64,000 nucleotides of DNA from Brucella daejeonensis (GTDB lineage Bacteria; Pseudomonadota; Alphaproteobacteria; Rhizobiales; Rhizobiaceae): positions 186,001 to 250,000 of the forward strand of contig NZ_JACIJG010000003.1 of assembly GCF_014199265.1 (NCBI RefSeq). Reading direction: 5' to 3'. A program made the position numbers and the translations under genes. The notes below the pieces were generated by a model, which worked only from the letters and a program-made list of their open reading frames with translations, did no database searches and was not told where the DNA came from. Shown here one piece after another: positions 24,496 through 32,378 of this stretch; within the stretch, counting starts at the first letter, position 1, and each line of letters starts with the position of its first letter.

Positions 24496-24738
24496 CTATG
24501 CCCTGCGATCGTCAGGCGTAGTTGGGCCGGGCATCGCGGGGCAGCTACCGCTGTAAACGCTTCCGCACCACATGCCGGCAAGCTGGCCCGTCGCCGCAGT
24601 CTCTATGATGACTTTCAGCGCGTTCGTCCGCGCCGCGTTCGCAATATTCACAATGGCGTCGGTAGCGGCAATGATGATGGGAATGTCTCTGTCTTGCAGC
24701 GACTTTCTGCCGGGACCTTCATAAACCAGAGCTTTCAT
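24496..24738 (-). pseudogene. zinc-type alcohol dehydrogenase remnant with internal deletion
   Basis: The first 31 codons (MKALVYEGPGRKSLQDRDIP, then IIIAATDAIVNI) are the N terminus of a medium-chain alcohol dehydrogenase. They run directly into ANAARTNALKVIIETAA, which matches the extreme C terminus of the same family (ALKVIIEA ending). The roughly 300 residues between, with the zinc and NAD sites, are gone. The reading frame then continues into unrelated sequence. In related genomes such genes accompany UspA and phosphoribosyltransferase genes of low-oxygen regulons, which fits the neighbours here. Confidence 0.7.
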
Positions 24739-24750
24739 CGCTGATCTCCT

Positions 24751-24917
24751 CTAGTGTGGTGAATCTGAAATTCGTATCACTTTGGAGCAGTGTTGCGAAC
24801 GAATTTCAGATTCAAAGCCACACTAGCAAGATATTGAATCGAGTGTGATTTACGGATTTGAAGTTCCTAAACGTAGATGCCAGGCAAATGATAGGAACTT
24901 CAAATCCATCACACTAG
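24751..24917. repeat. 167-bp repeat, copy A (inverted partner at 32207-32373)
   Basis: Two palindromic units, 24751-24826 and about 24840-24917, are joined by the 13-base linker CAAGATATTGAAT. The units begin or end in CTAGTGTGG/CCACACTAG-type ends. The whole block is the reverse complement of 32207-32373, with about six mismatches by eye. It sits between the alcohol dehydrogenase remnant and an FNR-type box. Confidence 0.9.
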
Positions 24918-24957
24918 TGTGGTGATTGGCAGCTTAACGTTTTGGACAATGTGGTCC

Positions 24958-24971
24958 TTGACTCAGATCAA
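24958..24971. promoter_or_regulatory. FNR/FixK-type box, upstream copy
   Basis: TTGACTCAGATCAA fits the TTGA-N6-TCAA consensus of FNR, FnrN and FixK regulators. It faces both the alcohol dehydrogenase remnant (leftwards) and the uspA-type gene (rightwards). Without the 167-bp repeat it would lie about 53 bp upstream of the dehydrogenase start, a normal promoter distance. Confidence 0.65.
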
Positions 24972-25052
24972 CTCGGCGATCACGATCCTGTGAGAAACGG
25001 CAAACCGCTTCGCAGGTGGTCTCACAGTGTTCACGGTCAGGCTCGCGCCCGT

Positions 25053-25094
25053 TTGATCTGCGTCAATGTTTCTACCTTTTGTGCGGGATATGGT
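25053..25094 (+). promoter_or_regulatory. FNR/FixK-dependent promoter of the universal stress protein gene
   Basis: TTGATCTGCGTCAA (25053-25066) is a good FNR/FixK box. TATGGT (25089-25094) is placed so that transcription starting about 25101 would put the box centre at -41.5, the class II activator position. ATG follows at 25129. Confidence 0.7.
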
Positions 25095-25128
25095 TAAGCG
25101 AGCCAGCGCCAATAAAAGGACGTCTACC

Positions 25129-25953
25129 ATGAGCTACAAATCCATACTGGTTAGCGTAAATATTGATGGTCCGATCAGCCCTGCGGTCACCACCGCGCTC
25201 GATATTGCCAGGCGGCATGGAGCGAGATTGATCGGGCTTTGCGCCGCAGACGTTGCATTACCGTTGACCGGCCCGGAAGGCACGTCGGAAGCCATTGATA
25301 TCTGGCAACAGATGCGGGACGAAATCGAGACCCGGAAATTCAAACAGGTTCATGCCGCCTTCAAACAGTTCGTGGCCGGTTACGACAATGTCGAATGGCG
25401 TGAGGCTCTGGCGCTCCCCACTTCCGTCATAGTCGAAGCGGCGCGTTCGAGCGACCTTATCGTCATGGCAGCGCCCGACGAACAGTCGACCGGAGGCCAT
25501 TATCGGCGTGTCGACCCCGCCGGTGTTGTTCTTCGATCCGGCAGGCCTCTGCTCATGCTGGATGGCAAGACCGACCGGCTGAAGACTGATAAAATCGTCG
25601 TGGCCTGGAAAGATACGCGCGAAGCGCGGCGGGCGGTTTCCGATGCAGTCCCTTTGCTGAAGGATGCAGTGGAAGTGATCGTGGTCAATGTTAGCGCAGA
25701 AGTGGGTCAACACGTTCGTGAAAGTCTGGCCGATGTCGTCGGCTTCCTGTCGGCGCATGGCGTCAAATCCAAATCGGAGTTTATCGAAGACCCGCACGAA
25801 TATCTGGCATTGCTGAGGTTTATCGATGAGAGCAATGCCGATCTCGTCGTATCGGGAGCATATGGCCACAGCCGGCTTCGGGAATGGGCTTTTGGCGGAG
25901 TTACACGTTCGTTGCTGAGCGAAAACGGGATCAATCGCTTGCTGTCGAATTAG
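25129..25953 (+). CDS. universal stress protein (tandem UspA domains)
   Basis: 274 residues. The N-terminal UspA half starts MSYKSILVSVNIDG. The second half (about 150-274) holds IVVAWKDTREARRAV and the nucleotide-binding-type end VVSGAYGHSRLREWAFGGVT with GxxGHSxxRE-like residues. Such proteins accumulate under oxygen limitation or other stress. AAGGA (25116-25120) supports the ATG at 25129. An FNR/FixK box at the class II position suggests induction at low oxygen. Confidence 0.92.
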   Translation: MSYKSILVSVNIDGPISPAVTTALDIARRHGARLIGLCAADVALPLTGPEGTSEAIDIWQQMRDEIETRKFKQVHAAFKQFVAGYDNVEWREALALPTSVIVEAARSSDLIVMAAPDEQSTGGHYRRVDPAGVVLRSGRPLLMLDGKTDRLKTDKIVVAWKDTREARRAVSDAVPLLKDAVEVIVVNVSAEVGQHVRESLADVVGFLSAHGVKSKSEFIEDPHEYLALLRFIDESNADLVVSGAYGHSRLREWAFGGVTRSLLSENGINRLLSN

Positions 25954-25958
25954 AGCAA

Positions 25959-25979
25959 CGATCTGATTCAGTCAGATCG
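25959..25979. other. hairpin between convergent genes
   Basis: CGATCTGA-TTCAG-TCAGATCG is a perfect 8-bp stem between the usp and host attachment family genes. It has no T-run. A near copy of this sequence (CGATCTGATTCAACCGGATCG) occurs near 33231, so it may be part of a dispersed repeat and not a true terminator. Confidence 0.4.
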
Positions 25980-26003
25980 AAACGCGCGCGGTCGGCTGCG
26001 GAA

Positions 26004-26450
26004 TCATCGATCCCGCAATTCGGCCAGGACGGCACCAATATCCGATGTCGGTGTCTTCGTAAGATCCTTGGCAAATTCCGCGACCACCACATGGCGTAGC
26101 GCGGGAGAGATCTTATGCCGCAAATTGCCCAGCATTCTTGGTTCGGCGACGATTGTGAGCTGGTCGAATTCACCGGCGGAAAGGCGATGTTCAAGCTCCT
26201 CCAACAACAGGCCCGCAAACCGCTCTTCCTGCTCTTTTTCAGGATCCGACGCATATTCCATGGCGGAGCGTCGTGTGCCATGCGAAGCGAAGCTGCGCCC
26301 CGGTCGATCGGACATGATCTCCCGCAACGATTTGTGATCTATCTCGAAAACCAGCTCGTTTGCCTCGTCATTGCCCCCCGCCGCAGGCGAACGAACTATG
26401 CGCGCACGCGCACCGTCGGCGATCAATACCCAATGCCTCTTCGCTTTCAT
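26004..26450 (-). CDS. host attachment protein family (baeRF-like)
   Basis: 148 residues. MKAKRHWVLIADGARARIVR is the typical start of the family named for an Agrobacterium attachment gene and related to the archaeal eRF1 domain. The C-terminal half has LTIVAEPRMLGNLRHKISPA and AKDLTKTPTSDIGAVLAE, also typical. The biochemical role is not established; the attachment label comes from one genetic study. It lies downstream of the phosphoribosyltransferase gene (23-bp gap) and is probably co-transcribed from the promoter near 27338. Confidence 0.86.
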   Translation of the reverse strand: MKAKRHWVLIADGARARIVRSPAAGGNDEANELVFEIDHKSLREIMSDRPGRSFASHGTRRSAMEYASDPEKEQEERFAGLLLEELEHRLSAGEFDQLTIVAEPRMLGNLRHKISPALRHVVVAEFAKDLTKTPTSDIGAVLAELRDR

Positions 26451-26473
26451 AGGTCTGGACCTTTCGCTTGAGT

Positions 26474-27142
26474 TTATCGGCGGTTGCTATCTGTCTTGCC
26501 TGTCTGTTCGGCAGCTTTATGCAATGTCCCGATGACCTCTTCATCCGTAAGCTGCGGAAAATTATGGTAATGATAACCCAATGCGAAGAAGCGGGCCGGT
26601 CTGCTGAGACAGATGACCTGATTGGCCTCCTGTTTCAGGTCGCGTAGCGCTTCCGAACTCGCTACCGGGAGCGCTACGACGATTGCCCGAGGCGATCGTC
26701 GTTTGAGCGCACGAATGGCCACCCTCATGGTGGTGCCGGTGGCTGCGCCGTCATCGACAAGAATTACCGTACGGTCATGTACCGGTATCTGCGGGCTGTC
26801 GTGTCGATAGACCTGTTTGCGCCGTTCCAGCTCAGGACGTTTTTGATCGACGAGTATCTGCAGTTCCGCTTCATCTATGCCGTAAGCCTCGATCATTTCA
26901 TGATTCAAAACGATATCGTACGGATTTCCATCCACAATGGCGGCCACGGCGAGTTCAGGATTGTGTGGCGCCCCGACTTTGCTCACGATCAGAATATCGA
27001 GGGGAACCCGCAGCGCCGTGGCTATGGGAAAGGCCACCGGAACACCCCCTCGGGGTAATGCCAGTACGACCGGATTCGGCAGATGAAGTTTGACAATCTC
27101 ATCCGCGAGCATTTGACCGGCTTCTTTTCGATCCTCGAACAT
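26474..27142 (-). CDS. phosphoribosyltransferase family protein
   Basis: 222 residues. The PRPP-binding loop is VILVDDGAATGTTMRVAIRA (two acidic residues then a Gly/Thr loop). The N terminus FEDRKEAGQMLADEI followed by LALPRGGVPVAFPIA is the family start. The ATG at 27142 fits this; reading further upstream adds a low-complexity basic stretch without similarity. Relatives occur with UspA, alcohol dehydrogenase and host attachment genes in alphaproteobacterial low-oxygen islands. The acceptor base is unknown. Confidence 0.87.
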   Translation of the reverse strand: MFEDRKEAGQMLADEIVKLHLPNPVVLALPRGGVPVAFPIATALRVPLDILIVSKVGAPHNPELAVAAIVDGNPYDIVLNHEMIEAYGIDEAELQILVDQKRPELERRKQVYRHDSPQIPVHDRTVILVDDGAATGTTMRVAIRALKRRSPRAIVVALPVASSEALRDLKQEANQVICLSRPARFFALGYHYHNFPQLTDEEVIGTLHKAAEQTGKTDSNRR

Positions 27143-27667
27143 CGCGCTAATCCGTAGGCCACGATTCACACTGAGCTTTTTCTCCTGACCTTTCAAGCTG
27201 TCCTGGTACCAGCCCTTCCTCCCTCGCCGGCTGGATTGCCGGAAAGAGCGAGAGATAAAGAGCCGCGTGCCGCCACGGGATGTCATTGCGGCGGAGTATG
27301 CACCTTCCATGAAACGACAATTCAGGAAACAAGTTCCTTGACCTGGGTCAATTTGTTATCGCATGTCCGGTTTGTTCCTGCTCATACCGCGCGAAAGGCG
27401 CAGTTCCCCTGTCAGCGCAATTTTGTGCCATAAGCGCCAGGATACGGCTAGCTTGCCTTGTCGATATGGCCCAGGGATCGTGGACAATAGTATCGAGTTT
27501 GCAATACCATACAGCGTTTAAGCCATCTGGAACCATCCGATGCTGCTTGACCTGCATGGCAGCCCGCCCTTATGGAGCCAACACGCTGCATCAATGGATG
27601 GATGGCACTGGAAAACCAGTGTGCTGTTCGATAAATCATAAGGCAACCGCCGGTTCAGGGGAAAAGC
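27143..27667. other. intergenic region upstream of the phosphoribosyltransferase gene
   Basis: 525 bp with no gene I can support. It contains the FNR-type box at 27338-27351. The open frames here lack plausible starts, codon bias or recognisable domains. The right part leads to the GT29-like gene, whose ATG at 27668 is preceded by AGGGG. Confidence 0.5.
27338..27351 (-). promoter_or_regulatory. FNR/FixK-type box of the phosphoribosyltransferase operon
   Basis: TTGACCTGGGTCAA is a perfect TTGAC-N4-GTCAA dyad. For leftward transcription, a -10-like TTTCAT (complement of 27309-27314) would place the box centre near -41.5. The start codon at 27142 is about 160 bp further on, which leaves a long leader. 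Confidence 0.6.
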
Positions 27668-28564
27668 ATGACGAGTCATATCGATAGCTGCAATAAGCTT
27701 GTGCAAGGGCATCAATCCATTGGCTCAGCCAGCTATGAGCGGTCGTTCGGTCTGAACTTCATCCATGAGAAGGACCTTCTCGCAGATAACGATTATGGCC
27801 CCGAGATGCGCATTCTGCCCTGCCGATCCAAATTTGGCTTACGCAGCGGCCTCGCCGGAAAACGGGTGGCTTTGGTTGGAAACGGTGAGATACGCGACTG
27901 TGGTCCGCTGATCGATGCGCATGACGAGGTTATCAGGATCACGACCATGAGAGCATGGCAGGCCGATCCCGTTCACGATGGAACCAGAACAACCATATGG
28001 GCGGGACATCCCTGGATTGTCGTTCGACGGAACCCGGCAGGAGTACCGACCCCGAAGCCGAAATTCGAGCAATTGCTCAAGGAGGGAGTCGACATATGGG
28101 CCGCCTCCCCCTTTCACATTTCAGTAGACGCATACCGATGGCTGAAAATGGCGGGCTACTATGATGACCTGCTGGTGACGCCTGCACCAATGGATGTCTA
28201 TGAGATAGCGTGCAGGAAAATGACGGCGGAATATCTTCAAGCGCTTTTTTCTATATCTCATCAAAAAGAAAACATCATAGGATTTCCCTATTTTGACCTC
28301 ATACTAACGGGAACCAGACTTCTTCTCCTTCTGGAACTTAGCGGTGTGAAGGATATTTCATTATTTGGGTTCAACCTTTTTGACTTTTCTTATGAAAACG
28401 TCTGGTTCGGACATGATCTGTATTTTGATTACACCGCAATAAATGAAACAAAGAAAAGGATACTGGATTCTGGCGGTAAGTTTTATTGGCACGATGAGGA
28501 AAATACCCACGATAAAGCGAAATTACATAAGTATACATTGGATAGAAATATGCAAGCTTCATGA
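27668..28564 (+). CDS. GT29 (sialyltransferase)-like glycosyltransferase
   Basis: 298 residues, no signal peptide or membrane segment. VALVGNGEIRDCGPLIDAHD (67-86) then EVIRI resembles sialylmotif L of eukaryotic-type sialyltransferases (VVGNSG...IDSHDxVIRMN). Residues 212-235 (LTGTRLLLLLELSGVKD, then ISLFGF) resemble sialylmotif S, and HDEENTHDKAKL (275-286) could supply the late His/Glu motif. It would transfer a sugar from a CMP- or other nucleotide-sugar to a surface glycan. Codon use becomes AT-rich towards its end, matching the next gene and suggesting transfer. AGGGG (27658-27662) supports the ATG. Exact donor and acceptor are unknown. Confidence 0.65.
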   Translation: MTSHIDSCNKLVQGHQSIGSASYERSFGLNFIHEKDLLADNDYGPEMRILPCRSKFGLRSGLAGKRVALVGNGEIRDCGPLIDAHDEVIRITTMRAWQADPVHDGTRTTIWAGHPWIVVRRNPAGVPTPKPKFEQLLKEGVDIWAASPFHISVDAYRWLKMAGYYDDLLVTPAPMDVYEIACRKMTAEYLQALFSISHQKENIIGFPYFDLILTGTRLLLLLELSGVKDISLFGFNLFDFSYENVWFGHDLYFDYTAINETKKRILDSGGKFYWHDEENTHDKAKLHKYTLDRNMQAS

Positions 28565-28846
28565 TGTATCAGGGGCAGGACCTATTAGAGCGCATCCTTC
28601 GAACACCGAAATGCCGAGGCCGGAAATTGGCGATTGGCTCACGTCAAGCCGCTCAACCGGAGGAACCACCCCGTTTTTCGCGTCTTTCCTTGCAACTCTT
28701 GTCTTTTCAAGTGCCGTTTCCATCAAATCGACAGGTCCTCAGCCTAGCTAACGCTATCACAATCAATAATAAAGATTGTGCATTTAAAAGCCACGGAATA
28801 AGGCTCATTGAACGGCGTTCGAGGCATAGAACTGGAGTAGGCGACT

Positions 28847-30789
28847 TTGTCGAAACACAATAAATTACCTGCGATTCAAGGCTTGCGCTCACTTGCCGTA
28901 CTTTCTGTCGTGTGCTTTCATTTTTGGCCGTCATTTTTCACAGGTGGATATGTCGGCGTTGACATTTTCTTTGTGATATCCGGGTTCGTAATCACCCTAT
29001 CCACTCTTCGTGAATATGAACAAACAGGAACATTCTCCGTTAAGGAATTTTATGCGCGGCGAATTAGACGACTTATGCCGCTGGCTTTGATAGTCTTGGC
29101 TTTTAGCGCTATAGGAAGTATCTTTTTTCTATCTGAAGCCGTTCTTTATGATGTTCTCAAGGAAATTATCGCTAGTGCGCTTTATGTGGAGAACTGGGTT
29201 TTAGCTAATAATTCAGTCGACTATCTCGCGTCTGAAAACATGCCAAGCCCCATCCAGCATTATTGGTCTCTTTCTGTCGAAGAGCAATACTATTTAATTT
29301 GGCCCATAATGGTCGCGGCCTGCATATTTATCGGGAACATATGCAATAGGACAATGAAATCGAGCCTATTTCTCGCATCAATTATATTGGGCGCGCTTTC
29401 ATTATTTTGCTCAATAGTCCTCACAAATACAAACCCATTGGAATCATATTTCTATTCGCATACGAGATTTTGGGAGATATCGTTCGGAGCAATTATTGCA
29501 TGTTATTTTTACAACAAAATGATCTCCATCAATACATCTAAATTATTTTTATTAATAGGCATAATCATAATTGCAATAACTGTATTTACATTTTCCGAAA
29601 ACACGCCATTTCCCGGCTTTTATGCCATAATTCCTGTTGTAGGATCTGGATTGATCATAATTTCTGCAATAGGGATAGGCAACAATTCCATATTCTCGAG
29701 CAAAATCGCAACTTATTTAGGCGATCGTTCTTATTCAATTTATCTGTGGCATTGGCCTTTAGCCATTTTTTCCTGCGTCCACATTCCGATTATAATCAGA
29801 TGGTTCCATTTATATTATTCGCTATTACATTGGTGCTTTCACATTGCACTTACAAGTGGATTGAACTCCGTTTCAATAAACAGTCCATGTTGACGACAAA
29901 TCGATCGTTTCGCATGGCAATATCCAGCATCGGTCTGTTCCTGATAGCAGCAATCTGCCTCCGGATTATGCCTTCGCCATCCTTTGCATTACCAGATTTG
30001 GATCCCAATTATCCGGGACCGTCCGTTTTGGCTTTTGGAACAGCCTCACCAACCGATGTTGCTCCAATACCGCGTCTTGCCGATTTAAAACGCGACTTGC
30101 CTTCAATATATCTCAATAAGTGTCACCAGAACATTCAGGGCTCGGAAGCTATTCGGTGTGAATTTGGGGACGTTGAGAGTAGCCGAATTGCTGTTCTGGT
30201 AGGAGATTCTGTTGCGGGGCAATGGTTGCCCGCATTGGAAAAGATAGCCAAGGAAGACGGATGGAAGCTGATATCCATCACAAAATCGGGCTGTGCATAC
30301 ATATCGATACCAGTTCGATATAAAGGAAAAATTTATCAGTCTTGTATCGACTGGCAAAAAAATGCTTTGCAGTCTATCAAAGACATCCGTCCAAGCATTA
30401 TTTTCGCAAGTCAAGCTGACTCTTATGGTTACGTTTCTCAAGAAGAAATGAATGCTGCTTTCTTGTCACGATGGGATGAATATAAAAAGATTGGCGCAAA
30501 GGTATTCGTTATCGAGTCAACTCCCAAGCTTTCATTTGACCCCGCGGAATGCTTGTCCGAAAATAAAAACTGCCAGACAGCTTTGGATAAAGCATATCCA
30601 AAGCACAGAATTCAAGAAATTGCAAAAAAGCGAGATGTTCACTATATAGACCTGAACACAAGTGTGTGTTCATCTACATCCTGTGATGCCATTGTGGGGA
30701 ACGTTATTGCATGGCGAGACAAGATTCATTTGAGCGCGACTTTTGTGCGTATGATGGCGCCGATCATACAGACGCGAATTCACATGTAA
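28847..30789 (+). pseudogene. OafA/YrhL-type membrane acyltransferase with SGNH domain, frameshifted
   Basis: The N-terminal part (TTG start at 28847, GGAG at 28834-28837) is an acyltransferase-3 domain: IQGLRSLAVLSVVCFHFWP with the conserved Arg and His, YVGVDIFFVISGFVI, about ten membrane helices, and GDRSYSIYLWHWPLA. The frame then breaks. The continuation is one frame over (RPHSDYNQMVPFILF, CTYKWIELRF) into an extracytoplasmic SGNH-hydrolase-like domain with VLVGDSVAGQW and DKIHLSAT. One added T in the T6 run at 29766-29771 would rejoin it as AIFFLRPHSDYNQM. Intact proteins O-acetylate polysaccharides. AT-rich, probably acquired with the GT29-like gene. Confidence 0.8.
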
Positions 30790-30811
30790 CGCGGTGTCGT
30801 CGCCTTAGAGG

Positions 30812-30886
30812 CTGATTCAAAAGGCGGCATATGCGTGCGAAAATGGTGATTTTCGAGTACCGGAGGCAATGTACTGGACGTATATG
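30812..30886. repeat. dispersed intergenic repeat (partner at 7190-7256)
   Basis: It shares GATTCAAAAGGCGGCAT, GTGATTTTCGAGTACCGGAG and a following GTAC with 7190-7256, in the same orientation. It supplies the sequence just upstream of the lipoprotein gene. Confidence 0.6.
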
Positions 30887-30916
30887 AGCGGCTGTCCAGC
30901 GCAGAAATGGAACGAT

Positions 30917-31297
30917 ATGGCTATGAAACATGGAGGAGCGGGCGTTGTTTGCCTGTTGTCATTGGCGATGGCGGGCTGCACGACGTCGCCGCAGAATTAT
31001 GCCGCAACACTCTCCAGTCAGGACTCCAAATGGCAGTCGCCGCAATGCGCGGAAATCCGGGCGGCGGCGGTGAATTACGAAGCCGGAGAAAAGAAGGTCT
31101 CCGATCTTGCTCCCGGACTGCTCATCGGTCCCTACGGCCTCGGCATCGCGATGGCGATCAAGGAAAACGACGAAAAACGGCGGAAGAACTTCGTTCGCGA
31201 GATGCATCTGCGGTGCTCGAGCCTTCCCGTGCCGAAGGAACTCGAAGACACGCAAGGCGCGGCGGACCGCCCAAAATCCGGCGGCGCGTTCCGATAG
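30917..31297 (+). CDS. small putative lipoprotein
   Basis: 126 residues. MKHGGAGVVCLLSLAMAGCT gives a lipoprotein signal peptide with the lipobox LAMAGC. The mature part has LAPGLLIGPYGLGIAMAIKE, a glycine-rich hydrophobic stretch, followed by a basic segment and two further cysteines. Similar small lipoproteins occur in Rhizobiales; function unknown. The start is taken at 30917 (MAMKHGG); 30923 is equally possible. Upstream in-frame codons belong to the repeat. Confidence 0.7.
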   Translation: MAMKHGGAGVVCLLSLAMAGCTTSPQNYAATLSSQDSKWQSPQCAEIRAAAVNYEAGEKKVSDLAPGLLIGPYGLGIAMAIKENDEKRRKNFVREMHLRCSSLPVPKELEDTQGAADRPKSGGAFR

Positions 31298-31347
31298 AGC
31301 GTTTCCGGTAAAAGCGTGAAACGGTCTTGCGTTCGGAACCGCTCCGG

Positions 31348-32028
31348 TCATTCCGCGAATGCGGCGCTCAGATCGAACGAAAAATCGTTGATGTCGCGAA
31401 GATCGAGCTGACCTTCCACATGGTCCAGATGATGGGCCATGAGCCCGGCGGCGCTCACCAGATCCTTGCGCGCTATCGCGTCGACGATTTCGGCATGTTC
31501 GTCAGGCCCGCAATTGAAATAATCGGCCTTGCGATAAATGGCGGTAATAAGCGATGTCCGCGAAACGAGATCGCGCATGGTCGTGAGCAGGAAGTCCGAA
31601 GCGGCAAGTTCGGCAAGAAGCAGATGAAAACCGCCCGACAGCTTGATGATATCTGTCGTGCTGTTAGCGGCATTGGCGACGCACTCCCTGTCGACGTGAT
31701 CGCTCAACCGCCTGAAGTCCGTTTGCGTCGCCGACCTGCAAAGACGTTCCACAACGCAGCGCTCGACCGTCCGGCGGACGAAGAAGACGTCACGCGCCTC
31801 CCCAACCGTCGGCTTGCAGACGAAGGCGCCGCGATTGGGAAAGATATCGACCAGCCCCTCGCGCTTCAGGGCGGCAAGCACCTGACGGATACGGGCGCGA
31901 CTGACATTGAAGATCGCCGCCATCTGCTCTTCCTTGAGCTGCATGCCGGGCCGCAGGCGACGCTCCGCAATGGACAGCCAGACTTTCTCGACAATCTGCT
32001 GCGGCGATACACCCTTCTGCTCTGCCAT
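31348..32028 (-). CDS. GntR family regulator with FCD domain, copy 1
   Basis: 226 residues. Winged helix at about 10-72 (LKEEQMAAIFNVSRARIRQV), then an all-helical FCD effector domain (about 80-215) with the metal-site type histidines in MAHHLDHVE. It is a close paralogue of the gene at 34017-34694; the first 70 residues are almost the same. ATTGTCAACAAT at 32107-32118, 79 bp upstream of the start, is a candidate operator. Probably controls the amidohydrolase/ABC locus to its right. Confidence 0.92.
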   Translation of the reverse strand: MAEQKGVSPQQIVEKVWLSIAERRLRPGMQLKEEQMAAIFNVSRARIRQVLAALKREGLVDIFPNRGAFVCKPTVGEARDVFFVRRTVERCVVERLCRSATQTDFRRLSDHVDRECVANAANSTTDIIKLSGGFHLLLAELAASDFLLTTMRDLVSRTSLITAIYRKADYFNCGPDEHAEIVDAIARKDLVSAAGLMAHHLDHVEGQLDLRDINDFSFDLSAAFAE

Positions 32029-32106
32029 GAACCACACTCCCCTTCCCGCCACCAGGCTCGATAAGATGTGGAAAGTCAACCATCGCGAGATGCAAACGGA
32101 TACAAA

Positions 32107-32118
32107 ATTGTCAACAAT
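32107..32118. promoter_or_regulatory. ATTGTnnACAAT palindrome upstream of gntR copy 1
   Basis: ATTGTCAACAAT has ATTGT/ACAAT arms around CA. The same palindrome type appears at 33929-33940, 43306-43317 and 45119-45142. Candidate operator of the FCD-type GntR proteins. Confidence 0.55.
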
Positions 32119-32134
32119 AACCGGAAGTCATGCC

Positions 32135-32210
32135 CTAGTGGTCTGATTCCGACATTTGCATCCCTCTGATACAGACGCCGCACAAATGTCGGAATCCGAA
32201 AGACCACTAG
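32135..32210. repeat. CTAG-bounded palindromic unit
   Basis: 76 bp from CTAGTGGTCTGATTCCGACA to the complementary TGTCGGAATCCGAAAGACCA followed by CTAG. It shares its terminal CTAG (32207-32210) with the next unit. Different core from the 167-bp repeat units but the same architecture. Confidence 0.75.
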
Positions 32211-32373
32211 TGTGGTGGATTTGAAGTTCCTATCATTTGCCTGGCATCTACGTTTAGGAATTTCAAATCCGTAAACCACACTAGATTCAATATCTTGCTA
32301 GTGTGGTTTTGAATCCGAAATTCGTTCGCAACACTGCTCCAAAGTGATACGAATTTCAGATTCACCACACTAG
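32207..32373. repeat. 167-bp repeat, copy B (inverted partner at 24751-24917)
   Basis: Units 32207-32284 and 32298-32373 are separated by ATTCAATATCTTG, the exact complement of the linker in copy A. Same length and opposite orientation to copy A. The two copies bracket 7.3 kb. Confidence 0.9.
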
Positions 32374-32378
32374 TCACT

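Noticed and set aside
27147-27639. Small leftward open frames in the gap before the GT29-like gene
   Set aside because: No ribosome-binding sites, coding bias or recognised domains; one overlaps the FNR-type box.
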